Part shown: in pieces, positions 1 through 6,342 of the stretch | Layout: every line of letters begins with the position of its first letter | Numbering within the stretch: the first letter of the stretch is position 1 | Made by a program: the position numbers and the translations under genes | Origin: Erysipelotrichaceae bacterium | Lineage (GTDB): Bacteria; Bacillota_I; Bacilli_A; Erysipelotrichales; Erysipelotrichaceae | Reading direction: 5' to 3' | DNA: 7,728 bases | NCBI GenBank assembly: GCA_017419065.1 | Contig: JAFOMB010000035.1 | Coordinates: forward strand, 1-7,728 | The notes under the pieces: model-generated | The model's database searches: none | What the model saw: the letters and a program-made list of their open reading frames with translations, nothing else | Told to the model about the DNA's origin: nothing

Positions 1-1
1 C

Positions 2-802
2 GGTACCCTCTTCGGCAAGCCTACCTCACAGACAAGACCCAACGGTGTCGAATTCGCCCTGATCGACTATGATACGGACACAAAGACCGGAGAGGTAAAA
101 CTCATCCCATCCACAGCGGAAGCAGATCCAAAAGAGCTCTCTTCCTTCAAAGAGATCGAAAAGAGGGTCTCAAAATGGCTCGATTCCCCGATGGGAAGAG
201 TCAGAGGGACCGATCTCCGTATCAAAGACGAAGAAGAGGCCCGGCTCCATAAACATCCGCTGGTCTCCTTCCTCAATCAGGTTGAACGGGAAGTTACCGG
301 TGCCCAGCTGGCTTCTACCGCCATCTTCTCCGGTGCCATCGGTTTTCCGCAGGAGATCACGATGCGGGACATCGTCTCGACCTATGTCTATCCCAATACC
401 CTGGTCATGATGGAGATCGACGGAAAGATCCTGAAGGAATACCTGGAAAGATGTGCTGAGTACTTCAAAGAGGAAGACGGAAAGATCGTCCCGTCCGGAA
501 AACTCGAAGACTTCAATTACGACATGATCGATGGGATCGAGTATACAATAAAAGCAGGAAATACTCCGGGGAAGAGGATCATCTCCCTGACTTATCAGGG
601 AAGAGATATACAGGAGGATGAACGTTTCACGATCGCCTTAAACAACTACCGGGCAGGCGGAGGCGGCAACTTCCTGATGCTGAAGGAGGGAAAGATCCTG
701 AAGGAGGTCAATACCGACATGGTCACCATCCTCTCGGAATACCTCATGGAACACCCGGATATCCACGTAGACCATCAGGACAACATCCATGTGATCCTGT
801 GA
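2..802 (+). CDS. 5'-nucleotidase / 2',3'-cyclic-nucleotide phosphodiesterase family protein, C-terminal part (5' end outside window)
   Basis: This is an open frame from the left edge to a TGA at 800-802, 266 residues, so the start is missing. The visible part begins near the end of the metallophosphatase domain and then covers a complete 5'_nucleotid_C domain. The hallmarks are YPNTLVMMEIDGKILKEYLE (about residues 130-149), the substrate-pocket segment NYDMIDGIEYTI, and NNYRAGGGGNF near residue 220. In this family the N-terminal domain holds the two-metal site, and the C-terminal domain clamps the base of nucleotides or 2',3'-cyclic nucleotides. Members are usually exported and scavenge phosphate and nucleosides. 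The signal peptide and metal ligands would lie outside the window, so export cannot be checked here. The C-terminus ends in HVIL with no LPXTG sorting motif or anchor helix. The stop codon abuts the ribosome-binding site of the next gene, so the two are probably co-transcribed. Family assignment is firm; exact substrate is unknown. Confidence 0.9.
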   Translation, partial: GTLFGKPTSQTRPNGVEFALIDYDTDTKTGEVKLIPSTAEADPKELSSFKEIEKRVSKWLDSPMGRVRGTDLRIKDEEEARLHKHPLVSFLNQVEREVTGAQLASTAIFSGAIGFPQEITMRDIVSTYVYPNTLVMMEIDGKILKEYLERCAEYFKEEDGKIVPSGKLEDFNYDMIDGIEYTIKAGNTPGKRIISLTYQGRDIQEDERFTIALNNYRAGGGGNFLMLKEGKILKEVNTDMVTILSEYLMEHPDIHVDHQDNIHVIL

Positions 803-808
803 AAGGAG
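802..808 (+). promoter_or_regulatory. Ribosome-binding site that sets the amidohydrolase start at 814
   Basis: AAAGGAG overlaps the last base of the preceding TGA stop and sits 5 nt before ATG 814. It would lie inside the gene if the upstream GTG at 799 were used, so it argues for ATG 814 and for translational coupling with the nucleotidase. Confidence 0.8.
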
Positions 809-813
809 TCTGT

Positions 814-2064
814 ATGAAAGCTGAAACACTGCTTCAGGAACACGAAAAAGACATCTATGAACTCGGAGACCTCCTCTTCAGAACGCCGGAGCTTGGCTAC
901 AAGGAGTTCAAGACGAAGAAGATCATCACCGAAGAGCTTAAAAAACATGGGATGGAGATAAAGGAGCTCGGTTATGAGACAGCCTTCTCCGTCACCATCG
1001 GTGAAGGCCATCCGCACATCGGTCTGATCGCCGAACTCGATGCCCTTCCGACTCTGGGACACCCTTTCGCCAATAAGGACGATCACGCCGCCCACAGCTG
1101 CGGACACTCCACACAGTGTACCATCATGACCTCCGTGATGATCGCTTTAAAGAAGACGATGAAGAAGGGAAAAGTCACTCTCTTCTTTACGCCGGCCGAA
1201 GAATTCACCGATATCCCCTACCGGAAGAAACTGATCAAAGAGGGAAAGATAAACTACATCGGTGGAAAGATCAACATGCTGACAGGAGGCTGTTTTGAGG
1301 AACCGGACCTCTTCATCCATCTCCATACGATGGGTCAGGGAAACTATCATTTCTCCCTGAATACGACCCTGTCCGGATTCATCTATAAAGAGATCACCTT
1401 TAAAGGAAAAGCGGCCCATGCCGCGGTACTTCCGCACAGAGGTATCAACGCCCTCAACGCCTTCGTCTTATTCGACAACGCGGTGAATATGCTGAGGGAG
1501 ACCTTTGAGGAAAAGGATGCTATCCGCATCCACGGGATGGTAAGGGAAGGCGGTCAGACCGTCAACTCCATCCCGGAGAGAGTCGTCTATGAGTGCTATG
1601 TGAGATCCCTGTCTCCGGAAGCCCTTCAGAAGACGGCGAAGAGAGTCGATGACGCCGCCAGATATGCCGCGAAAGCCATCGGCGCTTCCGCTTCCATCAA
1701 GTCGACACCGGGCTATCTGCCTATGAGGCAGAACCGGGCGATCAATGACATCATTCGCAAGGAGATGCTGAAATACTGTTCTTTAGAAGAGATACACGAT
1801 GATGAGATCTCCATGGCAGCCGGCGATATCGGCGACCTGTCTCTCTTCAAACCGTCCGTACAGTTCGGCTACAGCGGTTTCGGAGGCAACTGTCATGGAA
1901 AAGACCTCTGTATCCTCGATAAGACAAGAGCCTACCTGGAGCCGGCCAAGGTCGTCTCCGGCACCGTCGAATATCTCTTAAGTCATCCGGACTATGTCGA
2001 TAAAATAAAAAAGGACTTCCGTCCTGCTATGAGTAAAGAAGAATACCTCGCTTATCTTAAATAG
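814..2064 (+). CDS. M20 family metallo-amidohydrolase/peptidase (AbgB/PM20D2-like)
   Basis: The 416-residue protein is a cytoplasmic M20-type zinc amidohydrolase with no signal peptide. It has a catalytic domain split by a dimerisation domain. Visible elements are AELDALP (73-79), HSCGHSTQ (94-101, ligands C96 and H98), the TPAEE motif with the general base and metal ligand (E129/E130), IHLH (H171), the lid-domain GKAAHAA (H202), and a C-terminal GNCHGK (H361). The usual CGHD of M20D enzymes reads CGHS. A non-Asp residue here is typical of the AbgB/PM20D2 branch, which has CGHN. That branch cleaves N-acyl or aminobenzoyl-amino-acid and dipeptide amide bonds, but the substrate is not readable here. 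ATG 814 is preferred over the in-frame GTG 799 because AAAGGAG stands 5 nt before it. The last four codons and the stop lie in an inverted repeat shared with the convergent phospholipase gene. Confidence 0.9.
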   Translation: MKAETLLQEHEKDIYELGDLLFRTPELGYKEFKTKKIITEELKKHGMEIKELGYETAFSVTIGEGHPHIGLIAELDALPTLGHPFANKDDHAAHSCGHSTQCTIMTSVMIALKKTMKKGKVTLFFTPAEEFTDIPYRKKLIKEGKINYIGGKINMLTGGCFEEPDLFIHLHTMGQGNYHFSLNTTLSGFIYKEITFKGKAAHAAVLPHRGINALNAFVLFDNAVNMLRETFEEKDAIRIHGMVREGGQTVNSIPERVVYECYVRSLSPEALQKTAKRVDDAARYAAKAIGASASIKSTPGYLPMRQNRAINDIIRKEMLKYCSLEEIHDDEISMAAGDIGDLSLFKPSVQFGYSGFGGNCHGKDLCILDKTRAYLEPAKVVSGTVEYLLSHPDYVDKIKKDFRPAMSKEEYLAYLK

Positions 2065-2078
2065 CGAGGTATTCTTTT
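2037..2078. terminator. Bidirectional intrinsic terminator inside the overlapping ends of two convergent genes
   Basis: A perfect 12-bp inverted repeat, GAATACCTCGCT at 2041-2052 and AGCGAGGTATTC at 2063-2074, encloses a 10-nt loop. A:T/G:T pairs extend it to 2037 and 2078. A T-rich stretch (TTTTAT) follows on the plus strand, and the flank 2031-2040 reads TTCTTTACTC on the minus strand, so it can end transcription from both sides. Both stop codons, TAG 2062-2064 (+) and TAA 2057-2059 (-), fall in or at the edge of the loop. Confidence 0.8.
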
Positions 2079-2938
2079 ATAGCTTCAATCTGATTCTGGG
2101 TATCTTCGTAGCCTAAACGGTAGAGTTCGTTCAGGACTTCGACATCGTCTTCCATCCTGCCGATCGTGACCGGCTTGGAAGGCGCGATACGGTAGATCTC
2201 TCCCATAGCGACCAGTTCATCGATGAGGTCGCAGTCGTTGTTGTAGTAGACATTGGCTTTCTTGAGACCGGAGACGAAGTTCGGATAGCGGACATAGCGG
2301 ACCTTCATCAGTTCGAACTCCTTGGAGATCTCTTTTCTGCGGTAGGAGGCTTCTCTTGTGGCGACGAAGATGATCTTCGGGAAATTCTGTGCCAGGGCGA
2401 AACGTATAGGCAGCTTGATGGCGGAACCGCCGTCCAGGTAATAGTCATCTCCGATCTTGACCGGACGGGATACCAGCGGCATGGAGGCAGAAGCCTGTAT
2501 GGCCTTGTATAAAGTCTCCTTATCGCTGTTGTCGAAAGCTTCCTGCTTGCCGGTCTTGATGTTGGTAGCCATGACATAGAACTTCCGGCCGCTGTTGAAT
2601 ATCCTCTCCTCATTGATCGCGAAGAGTTCGTCATACTCCTTGAAGAAGTATTCGAAGTTGACGACGCTCCCGGCTGTGACCAGATTCTTCACCCCGATAT
2701 AGTCCTTGTTATGACGCTGATCGATGCTTAAGAAGGCCGCTCTGCCGATCTCGCCCGAGACATAGCAGAAGCCGTTGAGAGCTCCCGCAGAGACACCGAC
2801 CGTGGTCTGCAGATTGATATCATTTTCCATGAGGCAATCGATAACACCGGAAGTATAGGTCCCGCGGAAGGCTCCGCCTTCCAGAGCGAGACAGCCTTCG
2901 ACGATGTTGTCTTTTGCGCGTTTGATTTCTCTTTCCAT
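2057..2938 (-). CDS. Patatin-like phospholipase (YjjU-like)
   Basis: The 293-residue protein belongs to the patatin family of Ser-Asp dyad lipid acyl hydrolases. The oxyanion-hole loop GGAFRG is at 21-26, the nucleophile elbow GVSAG at 48-52 (Ser50), and the catalytic DGG at 169-171 (Asp169), all intact and correctly spaced. The region after residue 180 resembles the C-terminal extension of YjjU-type patatins. No signal peptide or membrane helix is seen, so it is probably cytoplasmic. The substrate is not known for this subgroup. Only ATG 2938 fits, since the conserved domain begins within 15 residues, but its AGAGG Shine-Dalgarno lies only 1 nt upstream, which is unusually close. The gene lies 25 nt after the terminator of the TSCPD gene and overlaps the convergent amidohydrolase gene by 8 bp. 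Fold and catalysis assignment is secure; biological role is open. Confidence 0.93.
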   Translation of the reverse strand: MEREIKRAKDNIVEGCLALEGGAFRGTYTSGVIDCLMENDINLQTTVGVSAGALNGFCYVSGEIGRAAFLSIDQRHNKDYIGVKNLVTAGSVVNFEYFFKEYDELFAINEERIFNSGRKFYVMATNIKTGKQEAFDNSDKETLYKAIQASASMPLVSRPVKIGDDYYLDGGSAIKLPIRFALAQNFPKIIFVATREASYRRKEISKEFELMKVRYVRYPNFVSGLKKANVYYNNDCDLIDELVAMGEIYRIAPSKPVTIGRMEDDVEVLNELYRLGYEDTQNQIEAIKEYLAI

Positions 2939-2949
2939 ACCTCTATTTA

Positions 2950-2955
2950 ATCATA
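2950..2955 (-). promoter_or_regulatory. Possible -10 box of the phospholipase gene (near-leaderless transcript)
   Basis: On the minus strand TATGAT (5/6 match to TATAAT) lies just after the T-tract of the upstream terminator. Initiation about 7 nt downstream would leave only about 5-6 nt before ATG 2938. No good -35 box is at 17 nt; TTGACC (2960-2965) is only 4 nt away and cannot serve. Terminator read-through is the alternative source of mRNA. Confidence 0.3.
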
Positions 2956-2963
2956 AACAGGTC

Positions 2964-2989
2964 AAGAAAAAAACTCCCTGTTAGGGAGT
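2964..2989 (-). terminator. Intrinsic terminator of the peroxidase-TSCPD operon
   Basis: ACTCCC (2973-2978) and GGGAGT (2984-2989) form a 6-bp stem, extendable to 7 bp by T2979:A2983. On the minus strand it is followed directly by TTTTTTTTCTT-like sequence (2964-2972). The TAG stop of the TSCPD gene (2990-2992) touches the base of the stem. Confidence 0.9.
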
Positions 2990-3253
2990 CTAAACACTCT
3001 TTACAGAGGCGTCGTAAGCCTTCCGGACAGCGATTGCCAGCTGGTCGGCGCACGAGGTGTTCTTATAGCCGCAGGTATTGCCTCTCAGCATCTCTTCGAT
3101 ATAGGAGACGCTTTTTCCTTCCAGCAGTTTGGAGATGGCCTTGAGGTTGCCCGGGCATCCTCTTTCAAAGGAGATGTTGGAGACGATATCGCCGTCAAGA
3201 TCGAAGCTGATCTTCGAAGCACAGACGGTCTGAGGTGTATAACTGTAACGCAT
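2990..3253 (-). CDS. Stand-alone TSCPD-domain protein (TIGR03905-like)
   Basis: An 87-residue protein made almost entirely of a TSCPD domain, the small domain first noted at the C-terminus of some vitamin B12-dependent ribonucleotide reductases. Key features are ISFDLDGDIVSNISFERGCPGN (about 15-36), the helix KAISKLLEGKSV (38-49), and a C-terminal CGYKNTSCADQLAIAV (61-76). Four cysteines (C11, C33, C61, C68) look placed for metal or redox chemistry. The frame stays open far upstream to 3607, but that part is the shadow of the peroxidase. ATG 3253 is chosen because the homologous domain begins there and GGGAG stands 10 nt upstream. It starts one base after the peroxidase stop, so the pair is very likely co-translated. 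The molecular function of the free-standing family is unknown. Confidence 0.85.
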   Translation of the reverse strand: MRYSYTPQTVCASKISFDLDGDIVSNISFERGCPGNLKAISKLLEGKSVSYIEEMLRGNTCGYKNTSCADQLAIAVRKAYDASVKSV

Positions 3254-3254
3254 T

Positions 3255-3728
3255 TTATAAGAGCTCCCTGATCTTTTCTTCCATCTTTTCCGGTGTGACC
3301 GTAGAGGCGAATCTCTCTGTGACTTCCCCGTTCCTGTCGATGAGGAACTTCGTGAAGTTCCACTTGATCTTGGAGGACAGCAGACCGCCCTTCTGCTTCT
3401 TGAGCCAGGTGTATAACGGCGCCTCGTTCTCCCCGTTGACTTCGATCTTGGCGAACTGCCTGAAGGTGACACCGAAGCGTCCCTTGCAGAAAGTAACGAT
3501 CTCTTCTTCCGTTCCCGGAGCCTGGTTTCCGAACTGGTTGCACGGGAAGTCGAGGATCTCCAGACCCTGGTCCTTATACTTCTCATAGAGGGACTGCAGG
3601 CCTTCATACTGCGGCGTGAAACCGCAGCCTGTCGCGGTATTGACGACCAGGACTACCTTTCCTCTGTATGCTTCGAAGGAGACATCGTTCCCCTTGGCGT
3701 CTTTCATCGTGAAATCATAAAACGACAT
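3255..3728 (-). CDS. Glutathione peroxidase family protein, probably a thioredoxin-dependent thiol peroxidase
   Basis: The 157-residue protein has full GPx-family length. The peroxidatic cysteine is C35 in NTATGCGFTPQY. The other catalytic residues are Q65 in FPCNQFG (61-67) and W123-N124 in KWNFTKF. It uses Cys rather than Sec and carries C81 in the position of the resolving cysteine of 2-Cys, thioredoxin-dependent GPx enzymes, plus the usual C63. It therefore probably reduces hydroperoxides using thioredoxin rather than glutathione, in the cytoplasm. ATG 3728 is preceded by AGAGGA with 6-nt spacing. It is the first gene of a two-gene operon with the TSCPD protein. Its upstream region lies back to back with the glmS promoter. 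The family is comparable to BsaA of Bacillus subtilis; I give no symbol because orthology cannot be tested here. Confidence 0.93.
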   Translation of the reverse strand: MSFYDFTMKDAKGNDVSFEAYRGKVVLVVNTATGCGFTPQYEGLQSLYEKYKDQGLEILDFPCNQFGNQAPGTEEEIVTFCKGRFGVTFRQFAKIEVNGENEAPLYTWLKKQKGGLLSSKIKWNFTKFLIDRNGEVTERFASTVTPEKMEEKIRELL

Positions 3729-3751
3729 ATTCTGTCCTCTCTTTCTTTACC

Positions 3752-3780
3752 ATGTTACAAAGTGTTTCAAAATCCGTAAA
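3752..3780 (-). promoter_or_regulatory. Weak candidate promoter of the peroxidase operon
   Basis: On the minus strand TTTACG (-35, 3775-3780) and TAACAT (-10, 3752-3757) are separated by 17 nt. Each matches 4 of 6 consensus bases. Initiation would fall near 3745, just before the AGAGGA ribosome-binding site at 3735-3740. The call rests on position and spacing only. Confidence 0.35.
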
Positions 3781-3785
3781 GCGAT

Positions 3786-3815
3786 TTGACCATGCCTTTT
3801 CCCCTCTCTTATAAT
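3786..3815 (+). promoter_or_regulatory. Sigma-A-type promoter of glmS
   Basis: TTGACC (3786-3791) and a perfect TATAAT (3810-3815) are separated by 18 nt. Initiation is expected near 3822, about 40 nt before the ribozyme cleavage site and about 220 nt before the glmS start. Confidence 0.8.
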
Positions 3816-3861
3816 AGAAGTGTTGTTCTTTGACATACCGGTCACATTTGTCTTCTCTTCC

Positions 3862-3997
3862 AGCGCCAGGCACCTGGAGAGCAGGTTAACGAGGATAAGG
3901 GTCATCGAGAGATTCGGCGGACGCCCTTACGTAACGTCCTTTGCGCACGCTGAGGCAAATATGGGAGTGATCCCAAAACAAATACGCAGCGATGGAC
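3862..3997 (+). ncRNA. glmS ribozyme: glmS ribozyme/riboswitch (glucosamine-6-phosphate-dependent), variant at the active-site guanine
   Basis: The leader matches the glmS ribozyme consensus from memory. AGCGCC (3862-3867) marks the cleavage site between 3862 and 3863. The P1 hairpin pairs ACCTG 3872-3876 with CAGGT 3882-3886. The core ACGAGG is at 3889-3894. P2 pairs TAAGGG 3896-3901 with CCCTTA 3924-3929, enclosing ATCGA and CGGCGG. The pseudoknot CGCC 3864-3867 pairs with GGCG 3916-3919. P3 pairs GTCC 3936-3939 with GGAC 3994-3997, and inside it CGCTG 3948-3952 with CAGCG 3987-3991. P4 is TGGGA-GTGA-TCCCA (3962-3975) with the usual GTGA tetraloop. In the family, GlcN6P acts as a coenzyme for self-cleavage, which triggers glmS mRNA decay and gives product feedback. 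The base before ACGAGG, normally the catalytic G, is A3888 here. Identity is very likely; activity is uncertain. Confidence 0.9.
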
Positions 3998-4042
3998 TAC
4001 TGTGAAAAGTAAAGAATTTATAATAGAAAGTTGAGAATACAT

Positions 4043-5857
4043 ATGTGTGGAATCATTGGATACGTTGGGACAGGTGATGCCTCCAAAGTACTTCTGGAAG
4101 GACTGGAACTTCTGGAATACCGGGGTTATGACAGTGCCGGTGCCGCTTTTTGTCATGGGCAGGATGTCCATATCTACAAGTGCCCCGGCAAGGTCAGCGA
4201 CCTGAAGACACTGGTACCGGAAGAGGAATCCTCTTCGCATGCCGGCATCGGTCACACCCGCTGGGCGACACACGGAAGTGTCTCTTTTAAGAATGCCCAT
4301 CCGCATAAGGCAGGAAGGATCACGCTCGTCCACAACGGTATCATCGAAAACTATAAGGAACTGATCAGAGAATACGATCTGGAAGAAAGAAGACTCTCCT
4401 CCGGAGACAGCGAAGTCGCTGCCCTCCTGCTGGATGACTTCTATGAAGGTGATCCTTTCGAAGCGATCAGAAAGCTCCTTTCCGTCATACAGGGCACCTA
4501 TGCTCTGGTCATCCTGTTTGAAGACCGGGAGGGAGAAATATACGCTGTACGGAAGGTCTCCCCTATCGTCTATACACATACTGACGATGCCTCCTATCTG
4601 GCATCTGATCCATTAGCTCTTTCCCTTTACTCCCGGGAATACGGCGTCCTGCCGGAAGGGGCTGTCCTCTGTATGAAAAAGGACGGGATCCTCTTACAGG
4701 ATCTTAACGGGAATGATGTAAAGGAAGACATCGTCGTCATGGATGAGACCAGAGGGAAACTGGACAAGGGCGAAGCTTCCTCCTATATGGAAAAGGAGAT
4801 CGCGGAACAGCCGGATATCATCGAAAGGCTCCTGGACAAGAGGATCAGGGATTCTCTTCCGGATCTTTCTGACAGCGGTCTGAACGAAGATATCTTAAGG
4901 GACATCCCGGAGATCGGCATCATCGCCTGCGGGACCTCCTATCACGCCTCGCTTGTCGCCAAGATGATGATCGAGAAGCATGCCAAGGTCCGCTGCAACG
5001 TCTATCTGGCTTCGGAATTCCTCTATTCGGATCCGATCCTGGAAGAAGGCGGTCTGCTGATCGGGGTCTCCCAGTCCGGCGAGACCATTGATACATTGGA
5101 AGCTCTCCGCTATGGAAAAGAAAAAGGACAGAGAACACTGGCGATCATCAACGTCAAGGGTTCTTCCCTCTCCCGCATCGCCGATCACTGTCTCTATACC
5201 GAGGCAGGTCCGGAGATCGCTGTCGCCTCCACCAAGGCCTATACGGCCCAGCTCATCCTTCTGTTTCTCTTCGCTTACGCATTGGCTGATGCGAAGAAGC
5301 CGGAGAGAAAAGAAGAGTGGAGAAGACTCACGGAAGATCTGAAGACCATCCCTGACGCCCTGCGGAAAGTCATGGAGGAAAAGGAAGCTTACAGAGGTCT
5401 TGCGGAAAAGCTGAAAGACGCCCATGACCTCTTCATGATCGGACGTTCTTTGGATTATCTGGTACTCCTGGAAGGGGCTCTCAAGTTAAAGGAGATCTCC
5501 TACATCCATACGGAAGCCTATGCCTCCGGAGAGCTCAAGCACGGTCCGATCGCCCTGATCGAAGACGGGACGCCGGTGATTGCCGCTGTCACCCAGAAAG
5601 ATCTCCTGCTCAAGGAGTCTTCCAACATCAAGGAAGTCAGAGCCAGAGGCGCCAGAGCCTATGTCCTGATACGTTCCTCCCTCAAGGATGAACTCATCCA
5701 GAAAGTCGAGAGATACCCTCTCCCGGACCTCAGCGACGATCTCATGGTCTTCCCATGTGTCGCAGCGTTACAGCTCATCTCCTGCTATTGCGCAATCGTC
5801 AGGGGATGCAACGTCGATAAACCGCGCAACCTCGCAAAAGTCGTCACAGTAGAGTGA
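4043..5857 (+). CDS. glmS: Glutamine--fructose-6-phosphate aminotransferase (isomerizing)
   Basis: The enzyme converts fructose-6-phosphate and glutamine to glucosamine-6-phosphate, the entry step to UDP-GlcNAc and peptidoglycan, in the cytoplasm. The 604 residues are close to the usual 600-610. The N-terminal Ntn glutaminase domain has nucleophile C2 (exposed after Met removal), HTRWATHG (71-78), N98-G99 and SGDSE (120-124). Two SIS domains follow, with ACGTS (295-299), SQSGET (344-349), ASTKA (395-399), E477/K481/E484 in LEGALKLKEIS, H500, and the C-terminal tail DKPRNLAKVVTVE (592-604). ATG 4043 must be the start because Cys has to follow Met directly; the in-frame TTG 4031 would bury it. 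The ribosome-binding site is weak (GAAAG or GAGAA only), which may matter for control by the leader ribozyme. No convincing terminator follows, so some transcripts may run into the next gene. Confidence 0.98.
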   Translation: MCGIIGYVGTGDASKVLLEGLELLEYRGYDSAGAAFCHGQDVHIYKCPGKVSDLKTLVPEEESSSHAGIGHTRWATHGSVSFKNAHPHKAGRITLVHNGIIENYKELIREYDLEERRLSSGDSEVAALLLDDFYEGDPFEAIRKLLSVIQGTYALVILFEDREGEIYAVRKVSPIVYTHTDDASYLASDPLALSLYSREYGVLPEGAVLCMKKDGILLQDLNGNDVKEDIVVMDETRGKLDKGEASSYMEKEIAEQPDIIERLLDKRIRDSLPDLSDSGLNEDILRDIPEIGIIACGTSYHASLVAKMMIEKHAKVRCNVYLASEFLYSDPILEEGGLLIGVSQSGETIDTLEALRYGKEKGQRTLAIINVKGSSLSRIADHCLYTEAGPEIAVASTKAYTAQLILLFLFAYALADAKKPERKEEWRRLTEDLKTIPDALRKVMEEKEAYRGLAEKLKDAHDLFMIGRSLDYLVLLEGALKLKEISYIHTEAYASGELKHGPIALIEDGTPVIAAVTQKDLLLKESSNIKEVRARGARAYVLIRSSLKDELIQKVERYPLPDLSDDLMVFPCVAALQLISCYCAIVRGCNVDKPRNLAKVVTVE

Positions 5858-5882
5858 AACACTCATAGAAAAAGAAGAGAAG

Positions 5883-5912
5883 ATGACCGGTATACGAACA
5901 ATATGCTACACT
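5883..5912 (+). promoter_or_regulatory. Candidate extended -10 promoter of the DUF3842 gene
   Basis: ATGACC (5883-5888, 4/6) and TACACT (5907-5912, 4/6) lie 18 nt apart, with an extended-minus-10 TG at 5904-5905. Initiation near 5919 would give a short leader to ATG 5935. Read-through from glmS is the alternative. Confidence 0.4.
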
Positions 5913-5934
5913 GTTTCTGTTGAAAGAGGTCTTT

Positions 5935-6342
5935 ATGAAAATACTAGTGATCGATGCCCAGGGCGGCGGTGTCGGAAAGTCCCTGATCGCCCTGCTGAAA
6001 AAGAGAATCCCGGATACTGAAATCCTGGCCATTGGAACCAATGCGGCTGCAACAGCCGCCATGCTGAAAGCCGGTGCTGACCGCGGTGCGACCGGGGAGA
6101 ATCCCGTCAAGGTCAACGCCAACAGCGTCGATGTCATCATGGGTCCTTTAGGTATCATCATCGCGGAATCCATGCTGGGAGAGATCACGCCGCTGATCGC
6201 CAACTCCGTGGCTGCCTCTTCCGCGAGAAAGATCCTCATCCCCTTCAATCAGTGCGGGAATGAGATCGTCGGCTTAGAGGATAAGAAACTCTCGGAACTC
6301 ATTGAAGAAGCAGTATCGTTATGTGAGAAACAGGTCCGTTGA
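5935..6342 (+). CDS. DUF3842 family protein
   Basis: The 135-residue protein matches the DUF3842 pattern. The N-terminus MKILVIDAQGGGVGKSLI starts with a beta strand and a glycine-rich loop, GGGVGKS (10-16), that looks like a nucleotide-binding loop but lacks the full spacing of a Walker A motif (GxxxxGK[ST]). A second conserved region, TNAAATAAMLKAGADRGATGEN (35-56), resembles a Rossmann-like sugar- or nucleotide-binding fold. NSVDVIMGPLGII and IPFNQCGNEIVG (102-113) complete the family signature. No biochemical function is known to me. ATG 5935 is selected by AAAGAGG with 5-nt spacing; the in-frame TTG 5920 precedes that site. The protein looks soluble and cytoplasmic. It lies between glmS and an ECF transporter subunit, and its stop codon lies inside the loop of its own terminator. 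Confidence 0.85.
   Translation: MKILVIDAQGGGVGKSLIALLKKRIPDTEILAIGTNAAATAAMLKAGADRGATGENPVKVNANSVDVIMGPLGIIIAESMLGEITPLIANSVAASSARKILIPFNQCGNEIVGLEDKKLSELIEEAVSLCEKQVR

Noticed and set aside
799..813. In-frame GTG start for the amidohydrolase, overlapping the TGA stop of the previous gene
   Set aside because: It would place the AAAGGAG ribosome-binding site inside the gene; ATG 814 has ideal spacing.
3254..3607. Upstream extension of the TSCPD reading frame into a 205-residue protein
   Set aside because: The extra part is Arg/Ser-rich low-quality sequence antiparallel in frame to nothing conserved, and it overlaps the clearly real peroxidase on the same strand.
3830..3835. Perfect TTGACA -35 box
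   Set aside because: No acceptable -10 lies 16-18 nt downstream (TTCTCT at 17 nt); the promoter at 3786-3815 explains the leader better.
4019..4024. TATAAT just upstream of glmS, a possible second promoter below the ribozyme
   Set aside because: No recognisable -35 hexamer at 16-18 nt; such a promoter would bypass the ribozyme, so it was checked, but support is too weak.
4031..4042. TTG start for glmS, four codons upstream
   Set aside because: The glutaminase nucleophile Cys must be residue 2, which requires ATG 4043.
4895..5425. Long minus-strand open frames opposite glmS and other genes
   Set aside because: They show no domain or ribosome-binding site and lie opposite strongly conserved genes; they are composition shadows.
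5852..5864. GAGTG-AAA-CACTC hairpin at the glmS stop as a terminator
   Set aside because: Only 5 bp with a 3-nt loop and no T-tract; the following bases are purine-rich.
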